Shown here: positions 1 through 6,521 of the stretch, piece by piece
Layout of the letters: each line of letters begins with the position of its first letter
Position numbering within the stretch: the first letter of the stretch is position 1
Assembly (NCBI GenBank): GCA_016196415.1
Contig: JACPXS010000040.1
Span: 1 to 9,139 of the forward strand
Direction of reading: 5' to 3'
DNA length: 9,139 bases
Source of the DNA: Candidatus Omnitrophota bacterium
GTDB taxonomy: Bacteria; Omnitrophota; Koll11; Aquiviventales; Aquiviventaceae
Made by a program: the position numbers and the translations under genes
The notes under the pieces: model-generated
Database searches by the model: none
Told to the model about the DNA's origin: nothing
Seen by the model: only the letters and a program-made list of their open reading frames with translations

Positions 1-286
1 CGAGAATGCCAGGCGCGACCTCCGGATGGCCGATCGCGCCAAGATAGATGGCGTCGGCCGAGCGCAGCTCGTTGAGGAGGCTTCCCGGCAGCGTTTCGCC
101 CGTCTTCAGATACCGCTCACCGCCCAGATCGTAGCTGCGCCACTCGATGCGGAACCCCCCTTGGCGAGCCGATGCGTCCAGCACCTTGCGCCCTTCGGCA
201 ATTACCTCCGGGCCGGTGCCGTCTCCTGGGATCACCGCGATACGGTACGTTCGCGTCGTCGTCCTGGATGTCATCGTGTGCGTCAT
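1..286 (-). CDS. leuB: 3-isopropylmalate dehydrogenase, N-terminal part (cut by window edge)
   Basis: The first 95 residues of an isocitrate/isopropylmalate dehydrogenase-family protein are visible; the rest lies beyond position 1. After a Thr-rich leader ([15 protein letters not shown]) comes [20 protein letters not shown], the family's N-terminal strand and nucleotide-region motif. It is followed by [13 protein letters not shown] and [18 protein letters not shown]. LeuB oxidises and decarboxylates 3-isopropylmalate with NAD in cytoplasmic leucine synthesis. The '[12 protein letters not shown]' form resembles the actinobacterial-type LeuB (GAIGDPSVPSG) rather than the enterobacterial 'GAVGGPKW' form. 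Related tartrate, isocitrate or homoisocitrate dehydrogenases cannot be excluded because the substrate-deciding residues are mostly outside the window. The ATG (284-286) overlaps the thiG stop as ATGA and there is no clear Shine-Dalgarno sequence, so reinitiation after thiG is likely. A second ATG at codon 5 is an alternative start. Confidence 0.85.
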   Translation of the reverse strand, partial: MTHTMTSRTTTRTYRIAVIPGDGTGPEVIAEGRKVLDASARQGGFRIEWRSYDLGGERYLKTGETLPGSLLNELRSADAIYLGAIGHPEVAPGIL

Positions 287-1098
287 AAGCGGTGGACCGG
301 TGCGGCCTCGATCCCGCTGGCGGCGGGCCGTGTGATGACGCCTTCAACGGGGCTGGAGGCGCTGGCAAACCGCTTCTTGGGGATGCGGCCGCCTTCGTAG
401 GCCAGCCGTCCCGCCTCAACCGCCAGCCGCATCGCCCGGGCCATCTTCACCGGATCCTGGGCGCAGGCAATCGCGGTATTCATGAGGACCCCGTCGGCCC
501 CCAGCTCCATCGCCACCGCCGCGTCGGAGGCCGTGCCGACGCCGGCATCCACAATAACCGGGATCGACACCGCCTCAAGGATGAATTGGATGTTCAGCGG
601 ATTCACGATGCCCTGCCCTGAGCCGATCGGGGCCGCCAGGGGCATCACGCAGGCCGCCCCCGCCGCTTCAAGCTTCTTCGCCATGACGGGGTCGTCGTTG
701 GTGTAGGGCATCACCAGGAAGCCCTCGCTCACCAGGACGCGGGTTGCGTGCAGCAGCGCTTCGGTGTCCGGGAGCAGCGTCTTGGGATCGCCGATGACCT
801 CGAGTTTCACCAGGTTGGACAGCCCGGCTTCCCGGCCGAAGCGCGCGGTGCGGATGGCCTCCTCCGCCGTGTAGCAGCCGGCCGTGTTCGGCAGCAGGGT
901 GATCCGCGAGCGATCCAACTCATCCAGCAGGCCCGCCTCATGCGGCCGATCCAGATTGATGCGGCGAACCGCGACGGTCACCAGCTGGGCCCCCGAGGCC
1001 TCAATCGCTTCGCGCATCATCGCAGGGGTCGCGTACTTGCCGGTCCCGACAATCAGGCGTGATGAGAACGCGTGCGTCCCGATTCGTAACTCGCTCAT
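283..1098 (-). CDS. thiG: Thiazole synthase ThiG
   Basis: ThiG makes the thiazole phosphate half of thiamine from 1-deoxy-D-xylulose 5-phosphate, dehydroglycine and the ThiS thiocarboxylate; it is a cytoplasmic TIM barrel. The 271-residue product starts [22 protein letters not shown]. It keeps the conserved LVKLEVIGD segment with the presumed Schiff-base lysine at K98, [13 protein letters not shown] (131-142), [14 protein letters not shown] (151-164), and the phosphate-binding [12 protein letters not shown] (183-194) and [12 protein letters not shown] (200-211). The usual end, around SASSPVEG, is extended by about 18 residues. An AGGAG lies 4 bases before the ATG (1103-1107) and supports this start. 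glgC ends 32 bp upstream and leuB begins in the stop codon. No thiS, thiF or thiH is beside it, so its sulfur-carrier partner must be encoded elsewhere. Family assignment is secure. Confidence 0.97.
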   Translation of the reverse strand: MSELRIGTHAFSSRLIVGTGKYATPAMMREAIEASGAQLVTVAVRRINLDRPHEAGLLDELDRSRITLLPNTAGCYTAEEAIRTARFGREAGLSNLVKLEVIGDPKTLLPDTEALLHATRVLVSEGFLVMPYTNDDPVMAKKLEAAGAACVMPLAAPIGSGQGIVNPLNIQFILEAVSIPVIVDAGVGTASDAAVAMELGADGVLMNTAIACAQDPVKMARAMRLAVEAGRLAYEGGRIPKKRFASASSPVEGVITRPAASGIEAAPVHRL

Positions 1099-1130
1099 GG
1101 CGCTCCTGCCCCCCGCGTGAGGAGGCCTGC

Positions 1131-2381
1131 TCAGGTGCCTGTCAGGGACACCGCAGGACGGGGCTCTTCGATCACCGTCCCCTTGCCCACAACGACGATC
1201 CCGGATTCCGTCACCGTAAAGCGGCGCCGGTCCTCGTCCACGTGGTACCCGATTTCCGCATAGCGCGGGATCACCACGTCCTTGTCGACGATGGCCCGTC
1301 GAATCTTCGCGTAGCGTCCCACCTCCACATGCTCCATCAGGATGGCATCCTCCACCGTCGCGAAGCTGTTGATCCGCACATCAGGCGAGAGGACGCTGCG
1401 CCGGACGATGCCCCCGCTGATGATGCACCCATTGCACACCAAGGAATCGAGCGCCGTGCCGACCCGCCCGGTCGCTTCGTCGGCGAATACCGTCTTGGCC
1501 GGGGGCCACTGCTCATGGGAGGTCCGGATGGGCCAGTCCCGATCATAGAGGTTGCACATCGGGGTGACGTGGATGAGATCCATGTTCGCCTCATAGTAGG
1601 CATCGAGTGTTCCGATATCCCGCCAGTACTTGGAGGCGTTCTTATTCTCATCCTTGAAGTTGTACGCCATGACCCGGACGCCCCGCGCCACCGCCGGGAT
1701 GACATCCCGGCCGAAATCGTGGCTGCTCTCCGAACGCCGCGCATCCTCGATCAGGGCCTGCTCAAGGAACATCCGGTCGAACAGGTAAATCCCCATCGAG
1801 ACATAGCAGCGCCCCGGCTGGCCTGGAATCGTTTTCGGCCGGGTGGGCTTCTCTTCGAACCCGATAATTCGGCCGGTGGCGTCGACCTCCACGATCCCAA
1901 ATCCCTTCGCCCGCTCCTCGTCCATCTCGATGACGCCGATGGTGACGGCCGCGTCGTGGGCCTGATGGAACGCCAGCATGTCCGCGTAGTTCATCTTGTA
2001 GACATGATCCCCCGCCAGGACCAGGACGTAGTCGGGCTGCTCCTGCTCAATGGAGTAGATGTTCTGGTAGATCGCATCGGCGGTGCCCAGGTACCAGCGT
2101 TCCCCGGTGCGATGCTGCGCGGGGATCACATCGATATATTCGCCCAGCTCGCTGTGAAACAGGCTCCAGCCGATTCGCAGGTGGCGCTGCAGCGAAATGG
2201 ACTTGTACTGGATGAGCACGTGGATTTTTCGAATCCCCGAGTTGATGCAGTTGGAGAGCGTGAAGTCGATGATCCGATAGACCCCCCCGAAGGGGACCGC
2301 CGGCTTGGCCCGATCCTTCGTCAGCGGCAGCAGCCGCTCCCCCTTGCCGCCGGCCATGACAAAGGTCAAGATGCGCCGCAT
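1131..2381 (-). CDS. glgC: Glucose-1-phosphate adenylyltransferase (ADP-glucose pyrophosphorylase)
   Basis: GlgC makes ADP-glucose from ATP and glucose 1-phosphate, the committed step of bacterial glycogen synthesis, in the cytoplasm. The 416-residue protein has the nucleotidyltransferase start [14 protein letters not shown] (8-21), then [10 protein letters not shown] (24-33), whose K26 aligns with the activator-site lysine of the E. coli enzyme, and [25 protein letters not shown] (98-107), LAGDHVYKM (122-130, catalytic Asp D125) and FEEKP (175-179, sugar-phosphate lysine K178) follow, with [10 protein letters not shown] and [15 protein letters not shown]. From about residue 300 the sequence shows the hexapeptide-like pattern of the left-handed beta-helix. 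Length is normal for the family (about 400-430). The start follows the marC stop by 12 bp with only a weak Shine-Dalgarno sequence, suggesting coupling to marC. No glgA, glgB or glgP is in the window, so the glycogen role is inferred from family only. Confidence 0.97.
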   Translation of the reverse strand: MRRILTFVMAGGKGERLLPLTKDRAKPAVPFGGVYRIIDFTLSNCINSGIRKIHVLIQYKSISLQRHLRIGWSLFHSELGEYIDVIPAQHRTGERWYLGTADAIYQNIYSIEQEQPDYVLVLAGDHVYKMNYADMLAFHQAHDAAVTIGVIEMDEERAKGFGIVEVDATGRIIGFEEKPTRPKTIPGQPGRCYVSMGIYLFDRMFLEQALIEDARRSESSHDFGRDVIPAVARGVRVMAYNFKDENKNASKYWRDIGTLDAYYEANMDLIHVTPMCNLYDRDWPIRTSHEQWPPAKTVFADEATGRVGTALDSLVCNGCIISGGIVRRSVLSPDVRINSFATVEDAILMEHVEVGRYAKIRRAIVDKDVVIPRYAEIGYHVDEDRRRFTVTESGIVVVGKGTVIEEPRPAVSLTGT

Positions 2382-2393
2382 GACGGACTCATG

Positions 2394-2981
2394 TTACGGC
2401 AGCGCTCCCCCGGTCGCTAACAGGATCCCGTGACGGATGAGCATCACCCCGAAGGCCGTCAGGATGAGGCTTGAGATTTTTGAGATGACTTGCGCGCCGT
2501 CGCGGCCCAACCGGCGCATGAGCCATTCGGAGGATCGCAGCATGACCCAAATCACTCCCATGTTTGCGGACAGCGCGATGAGCGTGACCAGCCACCCGTA
2601 CCGATCCCGGACCAGCAGGACCGTCGTCAGCACCGCCGGACCCGCCAATAGCGGAACCCCAAGCGGAACCACCCCGGGACTGGACGCGGACGCCCTGGGA
2701 GGTTTCTCCGGCAGCAGGAGATCTCGCAGGCACAGGACAAAGAGGATCGAGCCTCCAGCCACCATGATATCGGCAAAGGCGAGCCCCATGAGGGCGAACA
2801 CAAACCGACTCACCAACAAAAACCCTACGGCGACGAGCCAGGCGGTCCCCACCGCTTCCACGACGGCGCGCTGACGCTGCCGCGGCGAGAGACGCTGCGC
2901 GAGCGCCCAAAAGAGCGGCAATAACCCGATGCCGTCAAACGCGACACAGAGGGGGAGAAAGGCGTGCCAAAACTGTTCCAT
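2394..2981 (-). CDS. MarC-family integral membrane protein
   Basis: The 195-residue hydrophobic protein fits the MarC (UPF0056) family, whose members have about six transmembrane helices. Apparent membrane segments lie near residues 5-27, 42-62, 68-88, 105-125, 130-150 and 170-190. Family landmarks are FDGIGLLPLFWAL (15-27), corresponding to the 'DPIG..P.F' region, and VVPLGVPLLAGPAVLTTVLL (104-123), the conserved 'PLA.PLLAGPG.ITT' block. An Arg/Ser-rich loop (about 90-103) separates the two halves. The biochemical function of the family is not settled; the original link to multiple antibiotic resistance has not held up generally, so no substrate is proposed. It follows the last importer ATPase by 34 bp and precedes glgC by 12 bp, so it is probably cotranscribed with both, without an obvious functional link. 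Confidence 0.88.
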   Translation of the reverse strand: MEQFWHAFLPLCVAFDGIGLLPLFWALAQRLSPRQRQRAVVEAVGTAWLVAVGFLLVSRFVFALMGLAFADIMVAGGSILFVLCLRDLLLPEKPPRASASSPGVVPLGVPLLAGPAVLTTVLLVRDRYGWLVTLIALSANMGVIWVMLRSSEWLMRRLGRDGAQVISKISSLILTAFGVMLIRHGILLATGGALP

Positions 2982-3015
2982 GCAATGCGTGACCGCGCTC
3001 CCGTGAAGGCGGCTA

Positions 3016-3831
3016 TTATAACATAGCAGGATCGTGATCGAGGTCGAGTTCGGCGCTGCGGATCAACACCTCGGTATAGGGGTGGCGGGGGTGGTCAAGC
3101 AACTCCTGGGTCGGGGCGCGTTCCAGGATGCGACCTGCGCTCATGACGGCGATCCGTTCGCAGAGCGAGGCGACGACTCGGAGGTCGTGCGAGATGAACA
3201 CCAGCGCCATCCGCCGTTGCTGGCAGAGCCTGCGCAGCAGTTCCACAATCTGGGCGCCCACCGAGACATCCAATGACGCGATCGGCTCATCGCAGATGAG
3301 CGCCTCGGGCTGAAGCGCCAGCGCTCTGGCAATGCCGACGCGTTGGCGCTCTCCCCCGCTCAACTCCCTCGGCAGGCGATGGCTGTAGGCTACCGGCAGC
3401 TGAACCGCATCCAGGAGCTCGGCCACTCGCCGGCGTCGATCGGCGCGCCCGCCCGCCAGACGATGGATGAGCAGCGGCTCGCTCAATGTGTCCTCAACGC
3501 TCATCCGGGGATTCAGGCTGTTTGTGGGGTTTTGAAAGATCATCTGCACCGCGCGCCTGGCCGCGAGCCGGCGGCGACCCCGAACGCGTCCGGGTGATTC
3601 TCCGTAGAGAAGAATCGAGCCCCGGGTCGGGGCGAGCAGCCCAACGAGCAGCTTGGCCAGCGTCGTCTTCCCGCAGCCGGACTCCCCAACTAAGCCAAGC
3701 CGTTCTCCGGATTGCAGCGAGCAGCTCACCCCATCCACGGCGCGAATCACTCCGCGCCACCGCCGCAAGACCCCGCCGCGCTTAGGATACCACTTGCTCA
3801 CCTCGACCGCTTCAAGGATAGGACGCGTCAT
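3016..3831 (-). CDS. dppF: Peptide/nickel-type ABC importer ATPase, DppF/OppF-like
   Basis: Cytoplasmic ATPase subunit powering the importer encoded just upstream in the same direction. All ABC motifs are intact in the 271-residue product: Walker A GESGCGKTT (49-57), Q-loop FQNP (99-102), signature LSGGERQR (157-164), Walker B ALICDEP (177-183), D-loop SLDVS and H-loop SHDL (214-217). The lead-in 'VSKWYPKRGGVLRRW...IRAVDGVS' is typical of the DppF/OppF half. OppF and DppF are usually about 310-335 residues, with a C-terminal extension after the HPYT motif. Here HPYT (250-253) is followed by only 18 residues, so that extension is nearly absent. It ends in tandem TAA TAG stops. The start lies 4 bp after the stop of the other ATPase, with no visible Shine-Dalgarno sequence. 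The dpp symbols in this cluster are family-level names; the substrate is not known. Confidence 0.93.
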   Translation of the reverse strand: MTRPILEAVEVSKWYPKRGGVLRRWRGVIRAVDGVSCSLQSGERLGLVGESGCGKTTLAKLLVGLLAPTRGSILLYGESPGRVRGRRRLAARRAVQMIFQNPTNSLNPRMSVEDTLSEPLLIHRLAGGRADRRRRVAELLDAVQLPVAYSHRLPRELSGGERQRVGIARALALQPEALICDEPIASLDVSVGAQIVELLRRLCQQRRMALVFISHDLRVVASLCERIAVMSAGRILERAPTQELLDHPRHPYTEVLIRSAELDLDHDPAML

Positions 3832-3835
3832 CGCA

Positions 3836-4636
3836 TCAGGCGCCGCGCCGAAGGGTGAACATCGACCGGTAGCGAATCAGGGCCTTGGTGGCGGGGTGCG
3901 CCGGCTGCTGCAGCACCTGGCGTGTTGCGCCAAGCTCCACCAGCTCACCCGCGGACATGACCCCGATCCGGTGCGCGATCCGCTCCACCACGGTCAGGTC
4001 GTGGGAAATCAGCAGAACCGCCAGTCCCAAGCCCCGCTGGAGATCGCGCAACAATCGGAGGATGTGGATCTGGACGGTGACATCAAGGGCGCTCGTCGGC
4101 TCATCCGCGATGAGCAACGACGGGCGGGCCGCGAGCGCCATCGCCAGCATGACACGCTGTTGCATCCCGCCTGAGAACTCATGCGGGTATGCGCCAAGAC
4201 GTTGCGCGGCGGAGGGCATGCCGACCCGCTCAAGCCACTCAACCGCCACCCGGGTCGCCGCGGCGCCTCGATGCTCGGTATGGTGCGTGATCACTTCGAT
4301 CAGTTGGGCTCCGATGGTCAGCACCGGATTGAGCGACGTGCCGGGATCTTGGAAGACGTACGCGATCGTGCCGCCTCGGATTGTCCGCAGCACCGGCTCA
4401 GGCGCGTCCAGCACATTGACGCCCTTGAGCATGACGCGCCCGGACAGTGTGGCCGGCGGCATCTGCAGCAACCTGGTGATCGCCAACGCGACGCTGGTCT
4501 TCCCGCAGCCGGACTCGCCGACAAGCGCGAGGATTTCGCCCGGCTCCACCGTCACGCTGACCCCGTCCACCGCCCGCACCAAGACCCCGCGGCTCTGGTA
4601 GACCACCGTCAACTCTTCAATCGTCAGGAGCGGCAT
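3836..4636 (-). CDS. dppD: Peptide/nickel-type ABC importer ATPase, DppD/OppD-like
   Basis: The second ATPase of the importer, expected to pair with the DppF-like subunit on the inner face of the permeases. The 266 residues carry Walker A GESGCGKTS (40-48), Q-loop FQDP (95-98), signature FSGGMQQR (154-161), Walker B LLIADEP (174-180), D-loop SALDVT and H-loop SHDL (211-214). 'FSGGMQQRVMLAMAL' is the form usual for the DppD/OppD half. The protein stops about 20 residues after the AHPATKAL segment (246-253), the equivalent of HPYT. It therefore lacks the Cys-containing C-terminal extension (oligo_HPY type) of full-length OppD/DppD, which run to about 320-335 residues; NikD is also short. The ATG lies 4 bp after the permease stop in the junction TGATGCGATG, without a Shine-Dalgarno sequence, so translation is probably coupled. 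Confidence 0.93.
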   Translation of the reverse strand: MPLLTIEELTVVYQSRGVLVRAVDGVSVTVEPGEILALVGESGCGKTSVALAITRLLQMPPATLSGRVMLKGVNVLDAPEPVLRTIRGGTIAYVFQDPGTSLNPVLTIGAQLIEVITHHTEHRGAAATRVAVEWLERVGMPSAAQRLGAYPHEFSGGMQQRVMLAMALAARPSLLIADEPTSALDVTVQIHILRLLRDLQRGLGLAVLLISHDLTVVERIAHRIGVMSAGELVELGATRQVLQQPAHPATKALIRYRSMFTLRRGA

Positions 4637-4640
4637 CGCA

Positions 4641-5450
4641 TCAACGGCGGGAACACCACTCGCGAAGTCCCTCGCCCAGCAGATTGAAGGCCAACACCGT
4701 CATGAGGATGCACAGCCCCGGGCTGAGCGTCAGCCACCACGCCACCCCCAGCGCCACGCGCCCTTCATTCAGGATATTGCCCCAACTGGGCGTGGGGGGC
4801 TGCACCCCCAACCCAAGATAGCTCAGAACGGATTCGGTCAAAATCGCGCCGCCGACGCCCAGGGTGGCGCTGACTAACACCGGGGCCATGGCATTCGGGA
4901 GCAGGTGCGCGGTGATCAACCGAAACGGCGACGCGCCGATCATGCGCGCCGCCAACACAAACTCGCGTTCTTTCAGGCTGAGGATCTCCGCGCGCACCAG
5001 GCGGGCGACCCCCATCCAACTGGTCAGGCCGATGATGATCATGATGACTTGCAAGCTCGGCCCGATGAACGCGATCGCGGCCAGCAGCAGAAAAATCGTC
5101 GGGATGGAGAGCATGGTGTCCACGACCCGCATCAAGACGGTCTCGATCCACCCGCCGTAGAAACCCGCCAGCGCGCCGACCGTCGCGCCGATCACGACCG
5201 CAATGCCGACGGCGGTGAACCCCACAACGAGCGAGATGCGGGCGCCGTAGATGAGCCGGCTGAGGACATCGCGGCCAAGCTGGTCGGTCCCAAGCGGATA
5301 GGCGGCCGAGGGTCCACGCAACGCCTCGTGAAGATGCACCCGAAGGGGATCATGGGGAGCGATCCATGGGGCGGCGACGGCCGCGAGCGCCAAGGCGAGC
5401 AACAGCAGGCCGCCGGCCAGCGCCAGACGGTTGGGCGCAAGGTGCTTCAT
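4641..5450 (-). CDS. dppC: Peptide/nickel-type ABC importer permease, DppC/OppC-like
   Basis: Inner-membrane permease forming half of the import channel. The 269-residue protein has an N-terminal helix (about 10-30), then the DppC-type periplasmic segment YPLGTDQLGRDVLSRLIYGA (51-70). Further helices lie near 72-96, 112-130, 133-150, 188-212 and 238-262. The cytoplasmic EAA loop that docks on the ATPase is EREFVLAARMIGASPFRL (161-178), ending in LLPN (183-186). FLGLG-like YLGLGVQPPTPSWGNIL (211-227) is a strong OppC/DppC signature. Length is slightly below the usual 280-300. The ATG overlaps the stop of the upstream permease as ATGA, and a GGGGAAG lies 5 bases before it. The gene order permease B, permease C, ATPase D, ATPase F is canonical for this family. 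Confidence 0.94.
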   Translation of the reverse strand: MKHLAPNRLALAGGLLLLALALAAVAAPWIAPHDPLRVHLHEALRGPSAAYPLGTDQLGRDVLSRLIYGARISLVVGFTAVGIAVVIGATVGALAGFYGGWIETVLMRVVDTMLSIPTIFLLLAAIAFIGPSLQVIMIIIGLTSWMGVARLVRAEILSLKEREFVLAARMIGASPFRLITAHLLPNAMAPVLVSATLGVGGAILTESVLSYLGLGVQPPTPSWGNILNEGRVALGVAWWLTLSPGLCILMTVLAFNLLGEGLREWCSRR

Positions 5451-6427
5451 CCCGACTTCCCCACGCGGATCCGCGGATCCGCATAGGCATACGCCAGATC
5501 AGCCAGCAGATTGCCAAGCATCGTCAGAACGGCCCCGATGGTGACCAGCGCCATCACCACGGGATAATCCCGCGCCATCACCGCCTCGTAGAACAGGCGG
5601 CCCATGCCGGGCACCGCGAAGATCGTCTCCGCGATCACGCTGCCTCCGATGAGATCAGGCAGCGACAGCCCAAGCAGCGTGATGAGCGGCAAGAGCCCGT
5701 TGCGAAGCCCGTGATGAAACAAGACGCGCCGCTCGGAGAGCCCCTTGGCCCTTGCGGTCCTGATGTAGTCCTGCTGAAGGACGTCCACCATGCTGGAGCG
5801 CATGTAGCGCGAGAGTCCGGCCAGGCCCCCGAACGCGGCAATGCCCACGGGCAGGATCAGGTGCCAGGCCGTATCGAGCCCTCGATGGATCAGGCCGAAC
5901 GATTCGTAGTCGAGTGAGTGAATGCCGGAGACGGGCAGCCAGCGCAGCGCGACCCCAAAGCCCGCAAGGCACAACAGCGCCAGCCAGAACGACGGCATCG
6001 AATAACCGAGGAACACCCAGACGGTCGTCAGGCGATCAAAGAGGCCGCCGGGACGCACCGCAGCCACCACCCCAAGCGGCACCGCCACAGCCAGCACCAC
6101 CACCAGCGCCCACAGATTAATGGCGAGCGTAATCGGAATCCGCTCAACGATCTTCTCCGTGACCGGGCGGTCATCGAGGAAGGAGCGGCCGAAATCCAGG
6201 CGCACGCTCCGGCCGAACCATCTGAGGTACTGGACAGGAAGCGGCTGATCAAGTCCCAGCAGGCGCTCCATCCGCTGCCGCGCTTCCAGCGAGACCTTCG
6301 GGTTAAACTGCATGGCGGCATCGGTCGGCTTGCCGGGCGCCAGGTGGATGATCCCAAAGGAGATCACGGTGATCCACCACAACACCGGGATCAACGAGAG
6401 CAACCGACGGAGCAGGTATCCGGCCAT
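5447..6427 (-). CDS. dppB: Peptide/nickel-type ABC importer permease, DppB/OppB-like
   Basis: The other channel-forming permease. From the ATG at 6427 it is 326 residues, starting MAGYLLRRLLSLIPVLWWIT, which is the standard DppB/OppB beginning. It contains LAPGKP (29-34), LGLDQPLPVQYLRW (57-70) and DFGRSF (78-83), helices near 9-29, 100-124, 134-162, 200-215, 245-270 and 290-318, and the EAA loop QQDYIRTARAKGLSERRVLF (218-237). The end, YADPRIRVG, is typical. The frame stays open upstream to a GTG at 6502, but the added residues (MECGMWSAGC...) are translated repeat DNA with no family likeness, so the ATG at 6427 is preferred. No Shine-Dalgarno sequence precedes it; the bases before it are a U-run and pyrimidine-rich repeat. 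The gap to the binding-protein gene is filled by the hairpin described separately. Confidence 0.93.
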   Translation of the reverse strand: MAGYLLRRLLSLIPVLWWITVISFGIIHLAPGKPTDAAMQFNPKVSLEARQRMERLLGLDQPLPVQYLRWFGRSVRLDFGRSFLDDRPVTEKIVERIPITLAINLWALVVVLAVAVPLGVVAAVRPGGLFDRLTTVWVFLGYSMPSFWLALLCLAGFGVALRWLPVSGIHSLDYESFGLIHRGLDTAWHLILPVGIAAFGGLAGLSRYMRSSMVDVLQQDYIRTARAKGLSERRVLFHHGLRNGLLPLITLLGLSLPDLIGGSVIAETIFAVPGMGRLFYEAVMARDYPVVMALVTIGAVLTMLGNLLADLAYAYADPRIRVGKSG

Positions 6428-6521
6428 CACAAAAACCAGAATGGGGAATGGGGAATGCAGAATGGGGAAGAGACAACCGGCACTCCACATTCCACACTCC
6501 ACATTCCACAGTGGACGATGG
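6424..6521 (-). promoter_or_regulatory. Predicted mRNA hairpin between binding protein and first permease
   Basis: In the transcribed (minus) orientation, 6507-6481 pairs with 6445-6471 around a 9-nt loop (6472-6480). By hand, 24 of 27 positions pair: 19 Watson-Crick, 5 G-U, and 3 U-C mismatches. The stem extends outward with 6509-6510 against 6442-6443 and CCA (6514-6512) against UGG (6438-6436). UUUUU (6435-6431) follows immediately, as in a terminator. A further CCAUC (6521-6517) can pair with GAUGG (6428-6424), covering the dppB ATG. Transporter operons often keep a stable hairpin after the binding-protein gene to protect its mRNA or thin out downstream transcription; that role here is inferred. 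No folding energy was computed. Confidence 0.6.
6439..6509. repeat. Two facing tracts of imperfect 7-bp repeats
   Basis: On the plus strand five heptamers run from 6439 to 6473: GAATGGG, GAATGGG, GAATGCA, GAATGGG, GAAGAGA. After an 8-bp spacer, four more run from 6482 to 6509: ACTCCAC, ATTCCAC, ACTCCAC, ATTCCAC. The second tract is close to the reverse complement of the first, so this is an inverted pair of heptamer tracts. It falls between a stop codon and a start codon. The pattern resembles the short tandem heptamer repeats (STRR) known from filamentous cyanobacteria, but relatedness is not claimed. Confidence 0.9.

Noticed and set aside
1059..2420. 453-codon open frame on the plus strand, antisense to glgC and the start of thiG
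   Set aside because: It lies opposite well-conserved glgC, has no recognisable family features, and is explained by high-GC third positions of the real gene.
2437..2874. 145-codon plus-strand open frame opposite marC
   Set aside because: Ser/Thr/Arg-rich shadow translation of a membrane protein gene; nothing supports it as coding.
3015..3020. TATAAT on the minus strand at the end of the dppF-like gene, 34 bp before marC, as a possible internal promoter
   Set aside because: No recognisable -35 hexamer at 16-18 bp spacing. The match arises from the tandem TAA TAG stops and may be chance.
6431..6521. CRISPR array or insertion-sequence end at the heptamer tracts
   Set aside because: The 7-bp units are contiguous with no spacers, there is no transposase, and no clear target-site duplication flanks the element.
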